Of a stretch of 10,519 nucleotides of DNA, positions 6,501-10,519 are shown one piece after another. The stretch's first letter is position 1. The number at the start of each line of letters is the position of its first letter. Made by a program: the position numbers and the translations under genes. The stretch is from Chitinophagaceae bacterium (GTDB taxonomy: Bacteria; Bacteroidota; Bacteroidia; Chitinophagales; Chitinophagaceae): assembly GCA_009996555.1 (NCBI GenBank), contig JAACZX010000044.1, positions 1-10,519 on the forward strand, written 5' to 3'. The notes beneath the pieces are model-generated. The model searched no databases and had not been told where the DNA came from. It was given only the letters and a program-made list of their open reading frames with translations.

Positions 6501-9141
6501 CATGATAATAATAAGTTGAACCGCTTGTAACAGTACCATCGTTGAATGATGTACCTGTTCCGGTATATAAAACAGTATAATCAGAACTAATGGTATTGCC
6601 CGCTGTATATACGCCTTTTGTATTCAACGTTGGCGCAGCACTTACTGTACTTCTCACAATAAGATAGCCACCGTTATCAATTCCTGTTGCTGGTGCCGAC
6701 CATGTTAATGCAATGGCATTTGCAGCACCTGTTGCTGCAAGATTGGTTACCGCATCAGGTGCAGTATTATCAACGGTAGTCCCGGGATAAACAACATAAT
6801 CATCAATATAAAAATAGGGCGACTGGGGATTGGTTACACGCATGCCAAAATAAGTAGCGGTAGGTGTTGAGTTAGTTGTTTTTAATGTGCCGGTAAACAA
6901 TTGCCAATCCTGTGGAGTGGATGCATCAATTGTGATTTTTGGTGTTAAGGTCATATTGCTCCCACCAAGCGATCCTAATACTGTAGACCAACCATACAAA
7001 TCAGTTGCAGCAGTTTGTGGCCCGGCGGGTTTATACCAAAACTGTATTAAATAATCGGTGTTTTGTTCAATAGCCGGATTGGTTAATACAGGGGAAAAGA
7101 TATACTTGTTACTTCCGCTTGCCTGCTTGTAAAACATAATTTTATTACCGGTACGTGCTTCACCTGCTTTTATTTCCCACGAAGCAGATACTTCCCAATT
7201 GCTGGTTGATGTGTGTGCCGTTACCGTTGCATACGAACCGATAGTTTGATTTTCAAAACCACCATCAAGGTTTGGAAAATAACCAATGGCCGCATCCTGC
7301 AGATTTTGTGAAGCAGTACCTGTTACAGCAAGCGACATATCAGTTGCACCTGTACTTGTACCTATAAGATTACCAGCAAAACTGCCTGCTGCACTTGCAT
7401 TCAACCGCACATAAACAGTGGTTGCTGCAATAGTTCCGCTTGTTGGCGTAAGTGAAACTGTTGTATTCCATGTAGCGTTGTTCAACGAAACTTCATACGA
7501 TGCCGGTGCAGTAATGGTAAGATCTGCAGTTAGATTTAATGCAGATACCGTAAATGATTGCGATGAAGAAGGAGCGCCTGCCGTTTGTGCAAAAGCAGTA
7601 AACGAAGCTGAGTTATAAATAGTGGGTGTTGTGTTTTGCTGATCTGTAACAATTGAGTTGAGATAGTTTTCTAAGTTAGTATAACCATTGGCTGCAAAAG
7701 TGCCACGGTCGCTTGCATCATTCGGATTTAAACCATTTGCCGTTTCCCATGCATCAGGCATACCATCATGATCGGTATCGGTTGGTGCAGTTGTTGAACT
7801 TAATGTTGGCCATGCATTTACTGTACTTAAATAAGGTGTGCCATGCGGAAAACCTCCCTGTACATCAATGATACGTCCGGTGCGGTTGCGTACATCATTT
7901 GCAATACGCTCATCCAGTGTATCACGTTTTAAACTTGCACCTGCATATTGCAATACCAATGCATAAGCTTCCTGCGCTGTGTGTGTGGTAACAGGAGCAA
8001 TATCATGTTCGGCTGTTGCTTTTGCACTCGTTGTATCGGCCTGCACACCACCACTCATTGATACACCTAACCAGTTATTGTTTGTAATGTTTGTATAGCC
8101 ATCAACATAATTTCCCGATAAATAAAATTTGCCATAGGGGATAGGTGTGGTACCGGTAGTTTTTCCCGGTTGAACGATCATGCCACGCACAGGAATAGAG
8201 ACAGAATTTCCTGTACCTGTTGATGGTCCGTATTTATAATAATTATTAACGAGATTATAATTACCACCATCGCCACCATTGCTGCTGTAACTACCCCAGT
8301 TGTACACAACGTTGTTTCTGAAGTCGGCATTCTCCACACCAACTACCGCAGGCGAATACGTGCTGATGCCTGCAAAGCGGGGGTTACGACCTTTTGCATG
8401 TGCAATTAAATTATGATGAAACGAACCACGCTTCGATCCCCAGATACCCACATACCCATGCTCCTGGAAATCGGCATCGCCTTCGTAGTGGTATGAATAA
8501 TTCAACGGTTCAGCAACAATATTCCATTGCAGCGTAACACTATCGCCACGATAGATCGTTAACGCTTCATCGCTGCTCCATCCAATGGAACAATGATCGA
8601 TGATAATATTTTTACCGCCAAGATTTCCAAACGCATCATCGCCACCGCTGTTGGTTGTGGGCATACAGGCAGCAGTAAAAGGTGAAACAGGCACACCACA
8701 ATTGGCAGGTGTAGTGATGAGTTGATTTTTATCGCCCATGCGGATACGTATGTAACGAACGATCACATTATCGCCACTGATCACAACGGGATAATCGGCG
8801 ATGCAAATACCATCACCGGGAGCTGTTTGTCCTGCAATGGTTGTGTTGCTGCGAATAGTCAAGCGTGATGTAAGATGAATTGTTCCGGACACACGAAACA
8901 CAACAGTGCGGTGTGTGGCAGTTTGACTTAATGCATAACGCAAACTACCAACACTGTTATCATCGTTGAGATGTGTTACTTCAAATACAGTTGTTGGTGT
9001 GCTGGCAGTTCCCCGTCCACCGGTAGCAAAGCGGCCGGCACCTTCAGCTCCGGGGAAAGCAATCTGCTGTGCATCTGTTGCAGATACACACAGCAGTAAA
9101 AGAAACGTAATGATACATTTTGGCAAGCAAGGAAGTTTCAT
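3526..9141 (-). CDS. Giant T9SS-secreted bifunctional pectate lyase (PL1) - pectin methylesterase (CE8), 1871 aa
   Basis: One uninterrupted frame joins two pectin-degrading activities. In order: signal peptide (1-24); PL1-type pectate lyase (about 26-440, opening AFPGAEGAGRF, with DHCSIGWSSDE at 182-192 and RNPR at 252-255 holding the likely catalytic Arg); lyase tail with the Ca-binding motif DTDHDGMPD (455-463); beta-sandwich module A (509-611); a jelly-roll, CBM-like region (about 613-787); FN3 (793-902); module B (909-1011); CE8 pectinesterase (1019-1358, with Q1143, Q1165, D1166, D1190, R1252, W1254); FN3-like (about 1371-1462); module C (1468-1573); an unassigned beta-rich region (about 1578-1778); and a T9SS type A sorting domain (about 1787-1871, containing FALYPNPAS). 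All CE8 catalytic residues are kept. The combined action would demethylate and then beta-eliminate homogalacturonan at the cell surface or outside the cell. The gene starts 11 bp after the acetylesterase, within the same operon. Confidence 0.95.
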   Translation of the reverse strand: MKLPCLPKCIITFLLLLCVSATDAQQIAFPGAEGAGRFATGGRGTASTPTTVFEVTHLNDDNSVGSLRYALSQTATHRTVVFRVSGTIHLTSRLTIRSNTTIAGQTAPGDGICIADYPVVISGDNVIVRYIRIRMGDKNQLITTPANCGVPVSPFTAACMPTTNSGGDDAFGNLGGKNIIIDHCSIGWSSDEALTIYRGDSVTLQWNIVAEPLNYSYHYEGDADFQEHGYVGIWGSKRGSFHHNLIAHAKGRNPRFAGISTYSPAVVGVENADFRNNVVYNWGSYSSNGGDGGNYNLVNNYYKYGPSTGTGNSVSIPVRGMIVQPGKTTGTTPIPYGKFYLSGNYVDGYTNITNNNWLGVSMSGGVQADTTSAKATAEHDIAPVTTHTAQEAYALVLQYAGASLKRDTLDERIANDVRNRTGRIIDVQGGFPHGTPYLSTVNAWPTLSSTTAPTDTDHDGMPDAWETANGLNPNDASDRGTFAANGYTNLENYLNSIVTDQQNTTPTIYNSASFTAFAQTAGAPSSSQSFTVSALNLTADLTITAPASYEVSLNNATWNTTVSLTPTSGTIAATTVYVRLNASAAGSFAGNLIGTSTGATDMSLAVTGTASQNLQDAAIGYFPNLDGGFENQTIGSYATVTAHTSTSNWEVSASWEIKAGEARTGNKIMFYKQASGSNKYIFSPVLTNPAIEQNTDYLIQFWYKPAGPQTAATDLYGWSTVLGSLGGSNMTLTPKITIDASTPQDWQLFTGTLKTTNSTPTATYFGMRVTNPQSPYFYIDDYVVYPGTTVDNTAPDAVTNLAATGAANAIALTWSAPATGIDNGGYLIVRSTVSAAPTLNTKGVYTAGNTISSDYTVLYTGTGTSFNDGTVTSGSTYYYHVFTADKAFNYSPVATVSGTATASTSPTILATASFNNFIQTIGSPSAVQKATVSGTNLTGDLTVTAPANYEVSLNGTTWTSSIVLSPASGTVASTEISVRLNASSVGTYNGTISIAGGGATTKTLAVNGIASNPVVLPPHDVLVAKDGSGNYTSVQAAITAAPTNRTTPWRIFIKNGKYVETVVIPSNKPFMQLIGESMAETIISYDNYSGKANPAGGTYGTSTCGTMIINAADVMLMNLSVENATGYGINANAIVPAPGDGPQAVAVYTTSDRVVFFNCRMNSGQDTYYGGNNKGTRVYMKNSYIDGNTDFIFGSSTIIFDTCVIYPRTRLDNSTGGYVTAANTKAESGYGYVFRDCKLTKNRGITFYTLGRPWQNDAGTADAAKSRNKTVFLNSFMGSSIKPEGWSAWDAGTNTSYITYAEYNTKNYDGTLKDVSGRVNWSKQLTAAEAAKYYNNDTVFVNANTPAMATWDPYSTWPELNNTFIPELSASNLIARKPTVASSTVNITWNITWPMSGITCELYRSSDKQNFTLIDTQHSSEDSAANFSYADNAPAAGTSYYYIVRLSKAGFTTTTSDTAFVSSKPAITVTAALSDFLQGLGTPSTTQSYLVSGLNILDSIKILPPVNYEISADGGTTWYNNAKPLGLKPTNGTVASTSIILRLNGTVAGTYNDNIIHSGTLADTVKTAVKGTIQSQAVQISALLQQWTFAQNRQDSAAVRSAAVTASTSTLNKFAVSDGITVAGMLPYSLTRGQVFAATADGLWTTASGGPGGNVNRSNYQQFTVTASNGYTTKIDSLLFNTAFYGTSSNIKIAVVYSVSGFTTDSTNVLGYEFATQPALTQDNNGPSALYRMPLNGSTGVTLMEGQTLTIRLYYSCGTTSAGRYAQLKDVIVKGIPTQNVPTSVIDNIAARGFALYPNPASHTIYMKHPRSGNNTSIVLYSMLGVKIAEWKATPNTTQTSVDVQHLQQGQYFIHYNSGKESVVLKCIVVH
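3529..3783 (-). other. T9SS type A C-terminal sorting domain
   Basis: Residues 1787-1871 of the giant protein. The segment opens with FALYPNPASHTIYM, contains LYSMLGVKIAEW and LQQGQYFIHYNSG, and ends in a short hydrophobic strand with a final VVH. These are the hallmarks of the Por/T9SS type A sorting signal. It directs the protein across the outer membrane, where the domain is normally cleaved and the cargo released or anchored. Confidence 0.93.
4423..4740 (-). repeat. Beta-sandwich module, copy C (residues 1468-1573)
   Basis: Third and most diverged copy, between the second FN3-like domain and the unassigned C-terminal region. It keeps LSDFLQGLGTPSTTQSY, PPVNYEISADGGTTW, TNGTVAST and RLNGTVAGTYND. 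It is a few residues longer than A and B. Confidence 0.7.
5068..6087 (-). other. CE8 pectin methylesterase domain of the giant protein
   Basis: Residues 1019-1358. It carries NGKYVE, GPQAV (Q1143), SGQDT (Q1165, D1166), YIDGNTDFIFG (nucleophile D1190) and LGRPW (R1252, W1254), so it should be catalytically competent. Compared with the stand-alone enzyme at 2498-3520 it has an extra loop before Q1143 (around 1126-1140, rich in Asn, Pro and Gly) and another after LGRPW (around 1255-1268). These could alter substrate-cleft access; that part is inference. Confidence 0.92.
6109..6417 (-). repeat. Beta-sandwich module, copy B (residues 909-1011)
   Basis: Second copy, immediately before the CE8 domain. 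It has the same length as copy A and aligns without visible gaps: ASFNNFIQTIGSPS, then TAPANYEVSLNGTTW, then SGTVAST and RLNASSVGTYNG, ending LAVNGIAS against LAVTGTAS in copy A. The closeness of A and B suggests internal duplication within this gene or its ancestor. Confidence 0.8.
6781..7305 (-). other. Jelly-roll, CBM4/9/22-like region of the giant protein
   Basis: Residues about 613-787. The pattern starts NLDGGFEN, continues through YLIQFWYKPAG and WQLFTGTLK, and ends YFYIDDYVVYPG. That is the beta-sandwich plan of carbohydrate-binding modules of the CBM4/9/22 type: an N-terminal GGFE strand and a C-terminal IDD strand that often carries a structural calcium. No CBM family can be assigned by eye. 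Carbohydrate binding is inference from fold pattern and position between two pectinases. Confidence 0.55.
7309..7617 (-). repeat. Beta-sandwich module, copy A (residues 509-611)
   Basis: First of three diverged copies of a module of about 103 residues in the giant protein. Shared landmarks across the copies are F..F.Q..G.PS..Q....S..NL, followed by PA.YE(V/I)S, a W, SGT(I/V)A.T, and RLN...AG. Copies A and B are close (for example TAPASYEVSLN against TAPANYEVSLN); copy C is more distant. The module is common in T9SS-exported Bacteroidota proteins. I cannot name its Pfam family with certainty; it is probably a spacer or a weak binding domain. Confidence 0.8.
7648..9066 (-). other. PL1-type pectate lyase domain plus Ca-binding tail of the giant protein
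   Basis: Residues 26-498. A right-handed beta-helix pectate lyase is indicated by AFPGAEGAGRF, IAGQTAPGDGI (102-112), NVIVRYIRIRMGD, the IDHCS segment near 181-185 and HHNLIAHAKGRNPRF (242-256). The last matches the hHNxF...RxPR signature around the catalytic arginine of PelC-like enzymes. The tail (about 388-498) ends in a D-x-D-x-D-G-x-x-D motif and YTNLENYLN. It is clearly paralogous to the tail of the partial gene at 10027-10519. Confidence 0.85.
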
Positions 9142-9152
9142 TGGTCTATTGA

Positions 9153-9896
9153 TTATTCTTTTGCATTAACAATTCGTGTAGCGAGTTCGGGCAGTTGGGA
9201 GAGGATTTCTTTTAATACCAATTGTGCAACCAACCGTGCACCAAACTCATTAAAGTGTGTATTATCATCTTTTCCTTTCGGATGATTGGGATGCTCTCCC
9301 GGTTTTAATTGCAGGAACAGCAGAGCAGAATTTTCTGCACCAAACTGCTGGTAAAGTTGTTGGGTAATGATATCCATATCAAACAGTACAACTTTTTCTT
9401 CTGCTGCAACTGCTCTTGTAATTTTCATATACTCATCATGTGTGCCCACGATCTTTCCGGTACTGTCGAATTTTCTACGGGCCATGGAAGTAAGCAACAC
9501 AGGAATGGCTTTTTTCTCTCTTGTTTCAGTAACAAATTTTTTGAGGTTGTTTTTGAATTGCTCCGGCGTAGTAGCACTTTTCTTTGTGGGCACTTCATCG
9601 TTATGTCCAAACTGGATGAACACATAATCGCCTTCATTTGCTTCATCCATGATCTGTTTCCACAAACCTTCTGTTTGAAAAGAAGATGTGCTTCTGCCAT
9701 TCTTTGCTTTGTTGACCACTGTTACTGTTGAATCCCAGAAATAAACAAAGGGCATTCCCCATCCGTTTTCGGGATATGCTTTTACATCTTTGATACTTGC
9801 GGTGCTATCTCCTGCAATAAAAACTTTAATCTTCTTTTTTGGCGGCAGCATTAATGCAAACAGCGGTAACGCAAACAATAGAATAACTTTCTTCAT
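9153..9896 (-). CDS. SGNH/GDSL esterase, rhamnogalacturonan acetylesterase-like (CE12), 247 aa
   Basis: It probably removes acetyl groups from rhamnogalacturonan-I, exposing the backbone to lyases. All SGNH blocks are visible: GDST at 29-32 (nucleophile S31), NGRSTSSF with G67, GHND at 97-100 (N99), and DNTHFN with D211 and H214 completing the triad. Order, spacing and length match bacterial CE12 enzymes. The N-terminus MKKVILLFALPLFALMLPPKKK is hydrophobic but lacks an obvious AxA cleavage site and runs directly into a basic patch before the first core strand, so it may remain as a membrane anchor. The start at 9896 is the only sensible Met before the core. The gene lies 11 bp upstream of the giant lyase and 130 bp downstream of a partial pectate lyase. 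Confidence 0.92.
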   Translation of the reverse strand: MKKVILLFALPLFALMLPPKKKIKVFIAGDSTASIKDVKAYPENGWGMPFVYFWDSTVTVVNKAKNGRSTSSFQTEGLWKQIMDEANEGDYVFIQFGHNDEVPTKKSATTPEQFKNNLKKFVTETREKKAIPVLLTSMARRKFDSTGKIVGTHDEYMKITRAVAAEEKVVLFDMDIITQQLYQQFGAENSALLFLQLKPGEHPNHPKGKDDNTHFNEFGARLVAQLVLKEILSQLPELATRIVNAKE

Positions 9897-9907
9897 CTTA
9901 TTTAATT

Positions 9908-9981
9908 AAACAGCTTCACCCGCATTCCCTCTCCATCCTTCGATTTCGCTCAGGACATCGGGAGGCCGGGCAGCTGTGTTT
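9908..9981. repeat. GC-rich imperfect inverted repeat in the 130-bp spacer (REP-like candidate)
   Basis: The ends AAACAGCT (9908-9915) and AGCTGTGTTT (9972-9981) are inverted copies, with two extra bases in the right end. Inside them CCCG (9919-9922) faces CGGG (9967-9970), and CCTTCGAT (9937-9944) can pair with ATCGGGAGG (9957-9965) with one bulge and one G-T pair. The core (9911-9971) is about 62% G+C, well above its AT-leaning surroundings. It has the look of a dispersed intergenic palindromic element. No second copy is seen in this window. Confidence 0.4.
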
Positions 9982-9993
9982 TATTTGAACAAT

Positions 9994-10019
9994 AGTGCTA
10001 ACACATTTTCTTTAGCACT
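9994..10019 (-). terminator. 8-bp perfect hairpin just after the partial pectate lyase gene
   Basis: AGTGCTAA (9994-10001) is the exact reverse complement of TTAGCACT (10012-10019), with a 10-base loop, starting 7 bases beyond the lyase stop codon. On the transcribed strand it is not followed by a strong U-run (ATTGTTCAAATAAAA). It is therefore a weak or non-classical terminator, or an mRNA-stabilising structure rather than a strong stop. Confidence 0.45.
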
Positions 10020-10026
10020 TTTCTTA

Positions 10027-10519
10027 TCAATTCGCTTTCAGTAAACTATTAATGTACACTTCGATGTTCGTGTACTGTTTATCCAACTTATATTGACTTG
10101 CGTCATTGGCATCATTCGCATCCAATCCATTCTTTTTTTCCCATTCATCGGGCATACCATCTTTATCCGTATCGGCAGGAGCAGGGTAGGATTTCAAAAC
10201 GGGCCATGCATTGCCGGTGATTTCAAAGGCTGAGTGATGAGGATAGCCACCCTGCACATCAATGATCTTTCCTGTTCGGTCAATTACATTATTGATGATG
10301 CGTGCATCCATCGTATCTCTTTTAAAAGATGCGCCAACTTGCAGCAATACTGCTTTGTAAGCATCTTCTGCAGATTGTATTGTGATGGGTACGGTAGGGA
10401 ATGCAGCAGTTTGTACAACTGTTTTCTTTTCTTCTTCTGTCCCTTTTGGATCGGGATGTACACCTGCAATATTATTCTTTGTTACATCGGGAGCGCCATC
10501 CACATAATTGCCTTCAACA
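10027..10519 (-). CDS. Pectate lyase (PL1-type), C-terminal part; start outside window
   Basis: The frame is open through the high-coordinate edge, and only the last 163 residues plus stop are seen. The first visible residues, VEGNYVDG, continue directly into the rest. An in-frame GTG at 10503 therefore encodes an internal Val and is not a start. The tail matches the lyase tail of the giant protein closely: GASFKRDTMDARI against GASLKRDTLDERI, IIDVQGGYPH against IIDVQGGFPH, and a Ca-binding DTDKDGMPDEWE against DTDHDGMPDAWE. The catalytic beta-helix must lie upstream of the window. The protein ends about three residues after the conserved YTNIEVYINSLL, so it has no beta-sandwich modules and no T9SS tail. 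It appears to be a single-domain enzyme, probably periplasmic or lipid-anchored. Confidence 0.88.
   Translation of the reverse strand, partial: VEGNYVDGAPDVTKNNIAGVHPDPKGTEEEKKTVVQTAAFPTVPITIQSAEDAYKAVLLQVGASFKRDTMDARIINNVIDRTGKIIDVQGGYPHHSAFEITGNAWPVLKSYPAPADTDKDGMPDEWEKKNGLDANDANDASQYKLDKQYTNIEVYINSLLKAN

Noticed and set aside
4423..7617. The three protein modules as a DNA tandem repeat or mobile element
   Set aside because: The copies are separated by unrelated domains and have diverged at sequence level, with no terminal repeats or transposase.
9309..9731. A 140-codon Cys/Phe-rich open frame on the plus strand
   Set aside because: It lies antisense to the acetylesterase core, whose catalytic motifs are intact. 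The unusual composition is what the reverse complement of that gene gives.
9897..10026. A Bacteroidota promoter (TAnnTTTG with an upstream TTG) for the acetylesterase operon
   Set aside because: No good match was found in the spacer on the minus strand; TATTGTTC is the nearest and differs at two key positions.
10501..10503. GTG codon as the start of the partial lyase gene
   Set aside because: The frame is open upstream, and the residues before it (VEGNY) align with SGNYVDG of the giant lyase, so the codon is an internal valine.

Overview
The window looks like part of a pectin-degradation locus from a member of the Bacteroidota, probably a Chitinophagaceae-like soil or freshwater bacterium. 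Three things point there: a type IX secretion system (T9SS) C-terminal sorting domain, AT-leaning DNA with no clear Shine-Dalgarno sequences, and the pectate lyase, pectinesterase and SGNH-esterase families typical of that phylum. The genus is inference only.

All seven genes lie on the minus strand, so transcription runs from high to low coordinates. In that order they are: the C-terminus of a pectate lyase (10519 to 10027, start outside the window); a 130-bp spacer with a hairpin and a GC-rich imperfect inverted repeat; an SGNH/GDSL rhamnogalacturonan acetylesterase-like protein (9896-9153); a 1871-residue secreted protein fusing a pectate lyase to a pectin methylesterase, with beta-sandwich modules and a T9SS tail (9141-3526); a stand-alone pectin methylesterase (3520-2498); two alpha/beta-hydrolase esterases whose genes overlap by 14 bp (2476-1496 and 1509-580); and a DUF1593 nucleoside-hydrolase-like protein that leaves the window at base 1. 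Spacers after the 130-bp gap are 11, 5, 21, -14 and 7 bp, so the last six genes probably form one operon.

The likely division of labour is as follows. The giant protein is exported through T9SS and both de-methylates homogalacturonan and cleaves it by beta-elimination. The smaller enzymes carry N-terminal signal peptides but no T9SS tail, so they probably act in the periplasm or on the outer membrane. They would remove the remaining methyl and acetyl groups from imported oligosaccharides. The two alpha/beta hydrolases are probably deacetylases or other carbohydrate esterases. The role of the DUF1593 protein is unknown.

No RNA gene, CRISPR array, transposase or SusC/SusD pair is visible. The most notable item is the lyase-methylesterase fusion, which sits beside single-domain relatives of both of its catalytic halves. 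It carries three copies of a beta-sandwich module and two unassigned beta-rich regions that could bind carbohydrate.
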